Source: Davidsoniella eucalypti (lineage: Eukaryota; Ascomycota; Sordariomycetes; Microascales; Ceratocystidaceae). From it: a stretch of 64,000 bases of DNA. Within the stretch, counting starts at the first letter, position 1. Each line of letters starts with the position of its first letter. A program made the translations under genes and the position numbers. The notes beneath the pieces are model-generated. The model had not been told where the DNA came from and did not search any database. It saw nothing but the letters and a program-made list of their open reading frames with translations. The stretch covers positions 424,771 to 488,770 of the forward strand of contig RMBW01000011.1 of NCBI GenBank assembly GCA_004009845.1, in the 5' to 3' direction. This document shows positions 1 through 13,059 of the stretch, piece by piece.

Positions 1-731
1 CATATTCGTTACGACTGAAGGCGGGCCGGGCACGGGGTGTTGTGAAATCGATGCACGCTTGTTGCGCGATGTGCTTTGGCGATGACCACGGCCACCTTGA
101 GCGGCTAGGGAATCGGGGGGGATCGTCTCGTTTGCGTGAACAGTTTGTGCGTGCTGTCTGAGGTTGTCTAGACGAGTGAAGGATCTGTTGCAGTGGCAAG
201 TGAAGGGCCGTTCTCCGGTGTGTCGACTATAAAGCTAGGTTAGACTCAGATGTCACGTTTGACATTTCTGATCGTAGTGACGTACCGGATATGACGTGAT
301 AGATGCTCGCTTCTGGTAAAAGAGAGATTGCACGGCGGGTAGTCTTTGCAGTAGAATTTGTGAGGCCGCTTCTTGCCCTTTTTGCGCTTGCCTTCGGTCT
401 CGCTATGTTCGGAGTCGCTACCGTCCTCGTCCCCGGAGCGTGCGTTACCGTCATGATTAGAGCCATTTTGATTGCTAATATCGATCGGGGTCGCAGTGAT
501 TCCAGCGGCTGGACTTTGCGTCGAGCTTTGACTAGACGGCTGGCCGGATGTGTTTATCATGCTGAGGGTGGTAGCTGCTTCCGAGGTCATAGGCGTGACG
601 GGTCTCATAGGTAGAGTCTGGGCTGGAGGCATGCGTTGGTAGGACTGGTTTTGTTGAGGAGCACCATACATCACAGGATTACTGTGTGTGTTGTTGTGGA
701 GGTTGCTGTGATGGGACATAGCCACTGACAT
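1..731 (-). CDS. C2H2 zinc-finger transcription factor, 5' part (truncated at left edge)
   Basis: Two exons are visible: 286-731 and 226 down to the window edge, separated by a 59-bp GT-AG intron (227-285). The ATG at 731 opens a Ser/Thr/Gln/Pro-rich N-terminus, then an acidic stretch (SGDEDGSDSEHSETEG), a basic patch (KRKKGKKRPHK) and two C2H2 fingers. Finger 1 (FYCKDYPPCNLSFTRSEHLSRH) ends just before the intron. Finger 2 (FTCHCNRSFTRLDNLRQH) follows an HTGERP linker in exon 2. The finger pair and the following QTVHANETIPPDSLAA segment resemble the fungal Usv1/Rgm1/Rsv-type family of sequence-specific nuclear regulators (from memory of the family). The frame stays open to base 1, so the C-terminal part lies outside. 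The target genes cannot be inferred. The assignment to C2H2 is certain; the subfamily is moderately sure; an extra 5' non-coding exon is possible. Confidence 0.88.
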
Positions 732-3700
732 TGGGTATGACTTCAGGACGTGGCCTTGTAACTTGATGGTGAAATAGTGCTAGTGGAATACCCGTAGTAG
801 GTATATTGTCTTTGATGTCTGCGCGAGGCAAGGCAAGCGAGGGCGACTAGGTGCAAGTTTCAAATCGACAAAACAAGAACAAATACGATTTCGTTTCTTG
901 TACAGCAAAACGCGGAAGACGGAGGCTCCAAAAGTGGAACAAGCTCTAGTAAAATCACAGAGATAGATATATATCACCTAGATATACAGAATACAAACTC
1001 CACAGGAGGTGTGTCTTTAACAATGTATGCAGGGCCCAACTGAATGAAGTATAACTCAGTAGCTATAACCAGTCTGCCTTTCTTTTTTTCAGCCAACTAA
1101 CTGGCTTCAATCTTGTTCCTGGCAGGTGTATCGCTTCCAGAGAAAGATGTGGTGCGAACTTGGGAGACCTTTGTACTGACGAGTAGCACAGAAACGATTG
1201 TTCGGTGTGTTTGTTCAAGCACGGGACCTTGCTTGAAGGTAGGCGTAAAGCAGGCGCAACTAATAGAGTGAATTTGTCCCCAAGTGTCTCAGAAATTCGG
1301 CAGAAAAGCGATGGCAGTGTTTCTGTGATGCAGGAGCAACAATTAGGCACAGGATGGGGACAGGCCAGCTATAGATCAAATGGTATAACGGCCTTTGACC
1401 CAGACACTCGAATTGTGAGCGTCTAACAACTGGATAATTGCAATCTTCAGTTCGTCCGGGGCAGGGCTTATTGTCGGGGGCGTTAAGGCGACAAATTAAG
1501 ATCGGAGCAGAAAGTGGTATGTTCTTGTACGGTCTACCGGCATGCAGTTGTAAAAGGGCGGCGGCAGCACTTTGTAATCTCTTGACGAGTCGTTATGGAC
1601 GAGCAGTTGGAGGCGCAGTTGTCGTGTATTATAGATGCGAAGATAAGTGCTGGTCTGGGCCAAAAGCACGATACAAAAAAGAATGTACGATGAAAGGTTC
1701 AATCGAGGAGAGGAAGTCACCGTATGAAAGTTGACGCAGCGAAGAGAGTGTTTGAGTGTTTTTTTACTGCGCGCCTGAAAGGGTTTATTAGGTCCAAAGG
1801 CACAACAAAGGGGGGTTAGGTTCTTTGGAGTGCAAAGGTATAAGCGGTTCGGGAGGTAGCACTGCTATTGGTTTTCTAGTTTTCGGGTGGCTCAGAAATA
1901 GAGGGTGAGGTTCAGTTTAGGCGGAAGGGCGCAAGTGATTGTTCGTCAAAGTCAAGAAAGTGGACTATTACGTGTTCGGCCTCCCTCACAGTGAATGGCG
2001 AGTACTCAAGGTGCTGGAAGTGGTAGATAGGGGAGTTGCTAAGGGAGCAAGCAGGTAGAGCAAGTCGATATAGAAGAAGATCGGTAGATCAGCAAGTTGC
2101 AGAAGAGAAAGAGAGAGAAAAAAAAAAAAAAGAGAAGCAAGAAGTGGAGGAACAAAACGAGCCAAAGCTTGGGACTGATGATGGTAATGAAAGAAGAAAG
2201 AATAAAACGAATATATAAACGAATGGGAAAATAGAGAAAACGAGAAGAAAAACAGTGCAGAAGCAGAAGCAAGAAGCAGCAGGTAGAAGTAGTGGTGTAC
2301 AGATACTAGCTAAGGTACGCCAAAGCCAAAGCGACTAGAAAGGAACAAGGAACAAGGATTTAGTCAAGGTCCAGGACGAGGCATTCAGGGTTTCGAAGCT
2401 GGGGGCTTGAACCAAGACACAAAAAGAGACCAAAATATACTTGATATGCCCATAAGATAAATGAATTAAAAAAAAAAAATAAAAAAAATTACTTGATATG
2501 TGCCTGCAATTTATAGTTAGTTGTAGGTATAATTAGAGAGGTAAGTTCTAGCGCTGTTCGATCCCAGCTCAGAGCCAAACCAAACCAAACCAAACCCAAA
2601 ACTCAAAACACAGGATGGAACAACAGAGCCAGACTACAGATGCGCAGGCTAGCTTCTACAGTACTTGTGTATTTGTCTGTATTTCCTGACCGCTGCGCTG
2701 TTTGTCTCGAGACAGGCTGTCGACAACGAAGTGAAGACTTCAAGGAAGCTGAGCCGAAGGTGATGACGGCAGCAGTTTGCTCTAGTTTCAGGAACAATGG
2801 CCTCGAGGCGAGTCTGAATTGTGAGTGGTTCTGGGTTGGTGTGGACGATCAGTGGTGGTAGGGCCACTACGAGAGTAACAATATTCAGTGGAAAAAAACA
2901 GAGAAGGCAGAGTCTAAAGAGAAGAGTCAGTCACGGTGGCTGATCATTGATCTGGGCGGTCCAGGGTCTTGTAGCGAGCGAAGCTGTGCCACTACCAATG
3001 GTGGTAATAGGATGGAACGGATTGCAGTAGTGGGTGGTCAACTGCAAAAGCAGCCGCAATAATCGAAGTCAACGACGTCACCATATGCCTTATCGTTATG
3101 CGGGAATTGACAAGATAAGGAAAGCCGACCAAAGTACAGCAGCGGGCAAGGGAAACGTACCTAACAGCCAGCAAAGTCCTGATGTCGACAAAAATCCAAA
3201 GCGAGAAGAATAATCGAATGGCGTTCGTTCGGTAGGAGTTCTTGGGCAATGTAGATCTATAGGGTGTGTTCATTTGTCAGAAGGGAAACACATCGAATTG
3301 ATCATCGAGAGAGAAAATAGTCTGTTTTTTTTTCTTGTTTTTTTGTGTAGGTGCCATCCAGGCCGGGCGAACCAAAACAAACAAATAGCATGGGCCAACA
3401 GGGCAGAACAGGCATAATGGTCAGTAAAATATAAAATCAATAGCAGAGCAGAGCAGAGCAGTAGCGCATGCAGATGCAGATGCAGATGCAGAGCCAATAA
3501 CGACACGGCAAGGTATCAGCAGCGTCGCTGGCGTTCTGTCTCTGGGATCTCTCTCGTCAGGTCGTCCTGGCTTTCTAGGATGGGTGGATGTGATGCTCCC
3601 GGGGTCTCCTCTTAAGCGTTGCATTTAGACGGGCTGGGTTTGTTCTAGCCTGGCTGACCTACCAGCAGACAGAAAAACAAAAACAAAAACAAAAAACACA

Positions 3701-6700
3701 AGCGATCAACAGTGGTGCCTGCCTGCAACCTATCTATCACTGCAGAGCTTACTGCTTTGCATCTTAGATACCGCATCATTCCGCGGCAAAGTCGAGTCGC
3801 CAGCCATAGAGGCAGCAGATAAGCCAGCCGATGAACGTCTGAAGAAAACACAATGCGGTTTGTTTACATGTAGCGCCTCCACTGCCAGCGAACTAGCGGG
3901 CAAGAAAGACAAAAGAGGCGCAGGATTTTGGTGAGAAAGCAAGGCCTGTGCAATTCTTTTCTTTTTTCTTTTTGCTTTTGCTTGTGCTTTGCTATGCTTT
4001 GGAAGCGGATGCAGGTCCAGCCACGAAACGAGACAGTAGGCAGGACGACTTACTGGGATTAAAACGATGGAGAAAACAGGGAAGTAGACATAATTGCCAG
4101 CCCGTGGACTTTCGTTGTATAAAAGCAAATGTGTACAAAATATCGCCGTGTGCTGTAGATGGCGACGAAGAAAGATTTTGCAGTCTGCGGATTGAGTTCT
4201 TACTAGGCTCGATGAAGATAAATCAAGGCTTTTTACAAGCGGAAAAAAGCCCTATTAGCATCCGTGGCAAGAAAGCTGTAGCTCTCCGCGAACCAATTAC
4301 CAGCTACCTTGATTGTGGCTCGAATCTTCGCCAGGTACCCGCTGGGCCAGCACATCCGCCACCAAAACCAAGGTACCTTTGGCTGAAATATTGCTGCCAT
4401 GCTACTTTTGACTGCTGGTACCTGAGCTTCTTCAGCACTAAGGCTGATGCTATAGGCTATGCCTGTTTCTTTATAGCGCAAGACAGCTTGTGTCTAGTTG
4501 GTTTTTAGCAGTGCCACTGGAAATAGCCAGACGAAGCCGGCAGTCCAAAAGTATACAGCCACTTTCCTGCGGATTTGCTTTGCTCTCAATATTGAATTCA
4601 ATTCTTCAAGAAACCCATCGTTTCCATTTCAAAATCATCCAGGACTTGATTCGTTGTCGCTCCATCGTCAAAGCGCCGTTGCATTCGAGAACAAAATGCC
4701 CCAGGCTTTTTTCTTTTTCTTTTCTTGTTCTTTTTCTTCCCCATGCGAAACTTCGGCCAGCCGCTGAAGCACAAACAAGGAGATGATCGGAGACATGGGG
4801 GAGGCTTCCCTCGAAACGCCGGGAAAATCTGATACTAGGCTAGCTAAGCTTAGGCCAAGCCAGTAGCCCAGTTTGCAGTTTGCAGTTTTCTTGGCTAACG
4901 ACTGTTACTATTTCCAGCCCGTTTGGTCGTATATCAACAATTCGACTCGAAGATACCCCATGTTTACCAGCATAGCACCACTACGAAAACAACGACCAAT
5001 ATTCAGACGGCTTGTTCAGACTAGGCTCCGCGACAACCGCCACGCAGACTCTCGCCAGAAAGAAACTAAAGAAAGATTCTGACACTTCTTCTATTTCAGA
5101 TCCATCCATTGCTGGCTGAGGTACCAAACCCGGCCCAGCCTTCTCAGTTTTGCCCAATCAGGCTAGGTGGTCAGGACAAGAAATGAGCTTGCCAGCTAGT
5201 CCACCACAAGCTGAGACGAAGATGAAGAGCCTGGCCTGAAATGGCCTAAAAACGGCCCATGGGTGTCGATGAACGACGGCTCCGCTGATTTCTTTCCCTG
5301 AATAGCGATCTTCGTCAACCAATTTAGCGAATCATGTCCACTCTCGCTACTCAGCAAGCACAGATATGTATGTAGTACGGCCGCTCTTAAGAGCCATTGA
5401 ATAGCAGTATTGTAGTATACAGATATGTATCTACGTACATGCATATTTACACTACTTTATCCGCTGAGCACAGGCTCAACCTCCGTCAATCATATTATTA
5501 CTCTCGGTTTTGTTTTCTCGCCTTGTTACAGCTAACAACGGTCCTTGAGTACACTATAACTACAAAATACATACAACGAATGTGTATGTTGTATTCTCTT
5601 CATCTCTTCATGCTAACTCACATGAGCAAGCAGCTAACAATAAGTCCTTTGATTCCATCGGCTTTTTCTTTTTTTTTTTTTTTTTTTACCTGTCTTGTCT
5701 CTCGCCCAAGCCCTGACGGACGGCCCTCTCATTCCCTTCAGGAACGATACGCATTACGACAAGTAATAGTTCTATAACGGGCACAGGCCCAGGCACCATT
5801 GTTTTGTAGTAACAAGTTGGTGGTAACCGTTTTTTTAAATCTTCCCAAGGACCGCCGGTCTCAGCGACAGGCCCCCTCCCCTCAACCTAGATAGATGTGG
5901 TATGCCATTCAATGCACTGCAATCCCAATAGTCTCTCTCTCTTTTTCCAACTCACGGGATCTTGTTGGTTTAGTCTCTACCATTCGTCGTCGCTTGGCTG
6001 TTGAGCTGCAGGCAATCTTCCAGCGCTAGGGCTCTGACCACCTTGAATCATACCCACCCATACGCACGCACACACATGCATATACATGTATGTACATATG
6101 TACACCAAAGATGGATGCTACGTGCTACTTCTTCTCTACTGGGCATGGCAGCGCTACCTTGATAACTACATACACCTGTTCTGGCTAGTGTCACAGAGAT
6201 GTCTTTTTGTCGCTACGCCTATGCAATTTGCGATGTGTAGGATGTCTTGTATGTGTGTGTTCATATGCGACCCAGCATACCGCAAATCCAATGTACAAGT
6301 CCGTGTTATCACATTACTAAATACCAACGTATATTCGTGTATTATCTCTTTCTCCTTTCCCTGAATCTTACATGTAAGGTACGCCACTCTCGAGCATGAG
6401 ACAACGCCAACGCATAATAGATACACATACACATGCAAGTAGAAGCAGTAATCTACATACATATGTTCATGGGTATCGCTAGCCTAGGCAAGAAAAAGAA
6501 AAAAGTCTGGTTCCAGCTCACTTTTGTGCACCATCTTCGCCAACCCAGTCGTGGTTACGTCACAGCAGAATAATTATCTTCCTTGCTTCTTCTTTTTATC
6601 CACCTCGCTTGGAAAGTAAGCAAAGATGCACACTGAAGGGAACAAAAACAAAAAGAGAGAAGCAAACTTGGACTACTTTGTCCGCCAAAGCTGGGCTAAC

Positions 6701-6980
6701 CGTGGAACCAGGGCAGGTTAAGAGGGAGAGTCAGGCAATGGCAATCACTACTGATAATGGTAAGTTTACCGTTTTACTTTTCTTGTCTTTTTTTTTTCAG
6801 TTCTCTTTCTCTCCCTTGGACGATCTTGGATAGCTGGCTAACAAAAAAATAAAAGCCAGAAAACAAGAGGAAAACAGAATAGAAAAACCAATACACCACT
6901 TGTTGGGCCACATGCTACCGTCATTGCGCACGGGATCATCATCGTGACTAGCTTGATCATCAGCCAAACACAATAATCGT

Positions 6981-7037
6981 AAAAAAAAAATTTAAAAAAA
7001 ATTTAAAAAATTTAAAAAATTGAAAAAAATTGAAAAT
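6981..7037. repeat. Phased A-tracts (predicted intrinsically bent DNA)
   Basis: Runs of six to ten A are broken by TTT or TTG at intervals of roughly 9-11 bp, close to one helical turn, over about 55 bp. Phased A-tracts are known to bend DNA. No gene is nearby, so any role (nucleosome exclusion, replication origin, promoter) is open. Confidence 0.5.
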
Positions 7038-10000
7038 TCCGCAGCACTCGATAAATTCGATATATTGCGTTTTAGCTCCTGTCGGTTGCTTGTTCTACTT
7101 TACGCCACTAGATAACTGTCACTTTTAATACTATTCACCCATTTCTAAGGGAAGAGTTCTTCTTGACTTCAAGACTCCAAGTTAAAGGTCTTGTATATCA
7201 CTTGAGACATTTGTTTGGTTTCTGTCGACGTCCGATTCAAGTCAAACTAATTGCATGGAGGTTAATCAAGAATAGTAAAGAAGGTAACGTTATATTTGAT
7301 AAAATAATGTATAGTGTGTAGTCATTACTTGTACTATAGCTTGAAAGGAACAATACAAACGAGTCAGGGCTTTGATTTGCTGCTTTGAGTGTTTGTTTCG
7401 TTCTGTCGAGGAGACAGTTATATGAATTTGTTTTGCCATGCTGTATCCGGAATTATAGACAGCTTCAGAAGCTTCAGGAGGAGCTATCTGGAAGGAAGCA
7501 CAGTCTAAATCACGGGATTAGTTACATATATCTCATATCACTACTACTACTACATATATCACAGAAAAGAGTATAACCGCCTAGATGAACCTGACCTCCT
7601 CGTAGTCCAACTTGCTAATACTAATACTTGGTTCCTCAGCTGAAGGTGGCACATGGCTATATACAATGTAGTAATATTGATGGCATTAGTTTAATTCTTT
7701 TTCTTTTTCTTTCTAACTCCCCCCCTCCACTTCTTTTCTCTCAACTTTATATGTACATTGTAAATATTTTGCGCAGTTAGCAAACTTTCCGCTTCGTGCG
7801 GCTGCACGGACTTTTTGTCAAAATAGCCGTCCAGTTCTTAAGATACGATGAATTGAAAAAAAAAGGTATTTAAAAAATCAGGTTGATGGGCAGCAGAATA
7901 AAAGACGAACAGCTTAATTACAGAAATTCATTTTATTCATCAAGTTTAAATCCGCCTGAAAAGAAAAAAAAAAGAATTACAAAGGCATCTCTCTTGCCTT
8001 GCTACATTATCAGTAGTTATATACAAAATATATTAGTACTAAAGTATTAAACCAACTCATTTCTGATTCGTGGTATTACGAGACTGATATTGTTAAATGT
8101 ATCGGCCGAGCTTATTGTTTTTTTTTTTGTTTTTTTTTCATGCATGTGTCTATATGCTATGTTCATTACTAAACTAAACTAGTACGACACCAAATCCCTG
8201 AAACCCCTCTGTCTTCCAATCGATTCATCGGCTTTGCCTAATGACAGATAGTATCAGAGATCTACATATCACGAAGTGCTTTCGATGTTCTTTAGGTGGA
8301 CTTTCATCCTCTCCTCGTACTTTGCTCTACCTATTGTGGTATATATAGGTATTTCTCCTCTTTCTATCCTTTCACAATTAGTTATATGTAGCCAACATGT
8401 GATCTGGTAGATAGTAAACTTTAGTCACGTCTAGACCGGGCCCTGCTAGGTTCCATCCATGGCCCCCCCCATCTTCCCCTCTCGAATATCTTGTATTTCC
8501 CCTCTCTGTTTCCTCTTCTGGCTTATTGCTACGGCTACTACTACATAGTACAGCTAGTTGGATGTTCGTTGTCAGAAATCAAGCAGAGGCACTAGTCATT
8601 GGTACCGCTAGGCAATAGTAGGTTAGTACTAGTCTAAACGCCAGCAACAGTAGTAACCATGGTGGTTTTTTATTTTTTCCTAGCTAGTTACTGCTACTTC
8701 ACCGCACATCCAGCGCCAGCCCAGTCAATTTCAAATAACCAGTATCCACCGACTTTCCTACCGTGCCTGTTGTTTCCATGCCTTTTGATGAGCTGTTTGG
8801 CCTGCTTGGGACGGCAGAGTTGCTTTACAAATGCCAGGTGACCTGCTTGAAAACCTCCTCTTCCTCCTCCTCCTCCGCCGGCTCACCGACAACAGACACA
8901 GTGCGTGCCTGACCAGCACGCAAAAGAGGGGCAATCGCAACGATGTACCTGCAGAGTATCTCTTGTGCCTGGCATCAAAAACGGGGAAGTAAGAAAGGAA
9001 ACAAAAAAAAAAGGGAGGGGTGGCACACACACAAAGTTCCCCTCACGATTATTGCTGTCCATGTATGTATTCTACGCTTTTTATTTTTAGCAAGGGCCTT
9101 CCTTTCTTCGCCGATTTGGCCACCTGTATAACCCGAATTCATAAAGCGAAGAAAATAAAATAAAATAAAACAAAAAGGTCTCCACAAGGTAGTGCAGTTT
9201 TGCTATCAAAGTTCCCAAAGATTGTCGTGAAGATACGTGGCTGTGGGGAAAAGAAAAGGCAAAACGAAGTGATTGTATTTCTTCATAATTGTGCGGAACA
9301 TTCGGGTTAAAGCCACTCAAAGCCGTAATGCGGCTCTTTTCTCCATTTTGTTTTTTCTCCGTCTTTTCTCATCGAACAAAGCCACTCCAAACTTACCCAC
9401 TTAGTAAACTCACACAAACTTGAAATGCAACGTATAAGATAGAAGAGAACCGCTAGGGTTGATGTAACCCTGGGCAATTTACTACTCGTGATAAAACGCC
9501 CCCCGTTGGACTTGACGAGGAATTCAGGCTAGGATCTGCCTGCCAACTAAGAACGGAAGGAACAATCGAAGGCGCGAGGGGCTGGGTTCGAAGTAGGGTC
9601 TGAAATCCACTGATGAATTGCTTTGTCATCTGTGTCTTTCGCGAGAGATATGAGGTCATGTAAGAGAAAGACACTGATATTCACTGACATTCACTGACGT
9701 ATAGAAGATATAGACAAGACGTGCCCCCGTCATCGAGGACGAATAGGGACACCCTAAAATGAGATGTCGTTGATGCTGGCTCAACAGTATGAAGGAAGCG
9801 GAGAATGAAAGGGTCCTGTGCCTTCTGGCCGGCTTTCTTTTTGCCTGTGTCTTGTGTCGTTGTCTAGTTCTTGTTGCCATGGAAGTAGGTGGTCTGTAAT
9901 CGAACATGATCCTTAAGCCGGGCTACTTGGGGCAATCCTCAGAATTTAGTTGCTGGTATCAGGTCTTCGACCCTTGTTGGGCATTCTCAAAGGAAGATGA

Positions 10001-10167
10001 AAGCAAGAAGGAAAAAACGGTAGGGGAACGTTCAAGATCCTAAGCTAGGCTTCGAAGCTTGGTTTTGTTTTTTTTCTTCTATTTTTTATTGGTTTACTTG
10101 TTCTTGTTGGTGATTTTTTTGATGACGACATCGTTTAGTTTTGGTGCTACAACAGCGGTGTCGACTC

Positions 10168-10193
10168 TTTTTTTTTTTTTTTTTTTTTTTTTT
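10168..10193 (+). repeat. Poly(T) tract, 26 nt
   Basis: An uninterrupted run of 26 T in the gene-poor interval. It is the longest homopolymer in the window and a likely site of length error or polymorphism. No adjacent target-site duplication or retroposed gene is seen. Confidence 0.9.
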
Positions 10194-13059
10194 GCTTGAC
10201 AGACAAGCCACAGTAATCAGAAAATTATAGTTAGTTACCTATAGTTCTTTTTTTCAACACTCAATATTTCGAAAGCTATCATATCAGCTTGCAAATCATT
10301 CTAAAATTAGACATTGGCCGTCATGTGATGACACACCATCTTCTTTTTCTTTGGGATTCGCTGTCACTAAAGAATATCGATGGGCTATCGCTTGTTATCT
10401 TCATATCAACTAACTGTCTTGATATTTAGTGATGAAAATATGAGGGGAGTGGCGAAAAGGCACAAAAGAAAGCAGCCGTAGGGGCGGATTCTGGTTCTTA
10501 GACTAGCTGTATAGCTCTATTAAAATACAATAAACATATATTCGTTGCCACACTCACGCCAGCTCAGTCAAATCAGCCCCCAACAAACCAATGTATCAAT
10601 ACAAGTAGTTGTCTCTTGAGACAGCGAGAAAAAGCACTGCTTGATCTGACTGTGAAAATCAGCCGCTTCTTGCCTTTGTTTACAACTTACATCCTCTGCC
10701 AGCAGATCATGGACATGTCACAAAAGTAAAAGAGCCAATTTGCAACAAGGGTTGCCAGCACACGAGTTTGTGATTCCGGAGCGGTCTGGAGATATTGTTG
10801 TCATGTTTTGGAGACATATATTTTATAGGCATAACCAGTCAGCAATACAGGAAGACATTAAATCAGGACAACATGGAAAAAAAAAAGGCCACATCGGGGA
10901 AACCGCCGTGTTCTGTTTCTTCCTTTTCTTTTTCACGGGCTGGACATTGTCCTCTTGGCTCGTTGAATGCCGACTATAGGAGAACGTGCTGTCTGGCTCG
11001 CAATTGGTGCCTCTCTTTTTTTTTCGAATTCGTTTCGTGCCTAGACGAAAATGCACTTGAGAAACACGGGAAGAACTACTGGCTATTTCGTCTCCCCTTT
11101 GCAGCTTTTGCGAAGGGAGCAAGGCGCATCTTGCATTGACGAGGCCCGCCTATAACGATATTCCTGTCTTCTTTCTCCCAGTATTGCAGATACACTATGT
11201 GTCAGGGAAACCGATATAATATGTGCTATAGTATCTGCACGCGCTTAGTCAGGACTACCGATGGGAGAAGATAGGCCTAGAGCACGGCCTCCGTTGTTAT
11301 TGTACACATCTACCGTGTTTATACATCTTAGTGTCGCCTTCGGAGTACAACGCCAACACGCTATCTTCGTCGGCCAACTGACGTGGCCGCAGCCCGAGAA
11401 AACTAGCGGGACGTTCTCTGTCCTATCAGCATCCGCAGATGCAAAAAAAAAACACAACAAAAGGTGCATGCTAGTGATTTGGCGAAGATCTTGATCACAT
11501 CGCTGTACTATGTGTCCCATATATGATTTAATAGGCAAACGTTATAACAACCGTGGTATGACATGTTTTCAATATAGGATGATAAAAGTGTATTTTATGT
11601 TCTCGTACCGATACGCAAGAACCTTTGATTTAAACTTGTAGTTGGCTATATCTTGTTGCTAGTATCTCTGCTTTATAATGTCTCTGGAGAACTAACAAGC
11701 CGCCTATTCACTTGTTCGGTATTGATATACGTACCTAACTATAAGGACGTGGGCAATTAGATTGACTAGGCTCTAGGGCCAATGAACAAGGGAGGAATTG
11801 CCTTGTGTTTTTGTTTGCCTGTTTCCCTTTCATTTAGTTTATCTAGAAACATTTTAGAAGTTCTTAATCACTTAACTTCCCTGCCAGACACAAAGAAAGC
11901 CCTTGCAAGGCTATAATGGCCATTTCAGTACTTGCAGATATAAGAATCCACGTAACTTGCCTATAGCAAATCAAAACGATGCCCTGTTTTCTTTTTCCTG
12001 GAGCTGTAACGTGATATCACACCGTTAATTATAGTGTCCTAAAACTACACTTTGTTTTTCTTCTATACTGCGGCCTTATAATACCATATAACCACCAAAA
12101 CCCACGCTTTTCTCTAAGCGAGGGCTAGGCAAAAAAATAAAATCTAGACCGTGAGATGCCGATTGTTTGCGATGCGTAGGATTGTTTCTTGGTGATTAAT
12201 GCTACTGCATGCTCGGCATGAGTCTGTATCGCTAGTATGTGGCTTTTTTGGGCTGCAAAGTGGTAAAGTCGGTGTCGTCTTGTAACTACTGATACGTACA
12301 AGGTGGCCTTGAGAAAGAAAAACCTACGCAAAATCTAGTCTTGCCGTGTTCTGAACCTGACAGTCTAGACTTGAACAACTCCCGATCTGATTGCCCTTTT
12401 TCTCTCTTTTGTCATCATCCACTATAGAATCCCCTAGAACTGTAAGTAATTGATCCCATGTTCCATTTCTTGCTTCTCCCTTTGGAATATATTCCTACTA
12501 TCCGGGCTATATCATATTTCCATGTATTCCTATTACTAGGGGACCGCTTAACTAAGAAACACATCTCCCTTCTTCTTACCATTTAAATTGCCGTTCCTAC
12601 ATGAGGAATGAACGAGGGTGTGATCTTTTTTATTTATTGCCGTAGGAGGCTGAGGATGATATGCATGCCAACGATAGATGTAAAACACCCCTTCTTTGTA
12701 TATTTTGCCATAGCTAGTGTCACAAGGAATCTACATATCTGTATGCTGTAGCCCGAATATCTTTCCGTTATGTCAGGATATCTGCATTGTCGTACGAGGA
12801 AAAGAAGAGATACATCAAAAAAGCCACGCTGATACTTTGTCCAACCAATCGAAACAAAACATAAGAGTCACCCAGGGGCATTTGTGTTATATACGTCATG
12901 GTAAATTAATACTGGGTATTCTATATGCTCGTAGATGCTGACTATAACGATAATGTTAGATATAAATGATGATAGCAATGCATATAGACAATGATAAAAA
13001 ACGACAAGGTAATAAATGCTGTAGAATTAGCAAAACAATGAGCTTATAAAGAAACATCC

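Larger units (their letters stand above)
732..13059. other. 12.3-kb gene-poor interval upstream of the C2H2 gene
   Basis: No ORF here has homology I recognise, an ATG start and splice-linked continuation. The longer open frames begin at GTG or TTG or arise from pyrimidine tracts. The interval is full of poly(T)/poly(A) and CT-rich runs: 19 T at 5669-5687 and 26 T at 10168-10193. It also holds short tandem repeats: GCAGA units near 3440-3460, GATGCA units near 3467-3490, CAAAAA units near 3675-3697 and CCAAA units near 2576-2595. A phased A-tract block lies at 6981-7037. Such a long non-coding interval next to a regulator may hold its promoter, a long 5' UTR or non-coding transcripts, but nothing in the sequence proves this. 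Confidence 0.6.

Noticed and set aside
2545..2590. GTTCGATCCC resembling a tRNA T-arm
   Set aside because: No matching acceptor, D or anticodon arms could be folded upstream; no tRNA is called anywhere in the window.
3948..4508. 186-codon frame with a signal-peptide-like start and a KR site
   Set aside because: It begins with GTG, not ATG; the hydrophobic run is the translation of a CTTTTC pyrimidine tract typical of this interval, and the rest matches nothing I know.
8659..8841. 60-codon frame with a good ATG context and hydrophobic start
   Set aside because: Short, low complexity and no recognisable continuation, although GCCAG/GTGACC at its end could be a donor.
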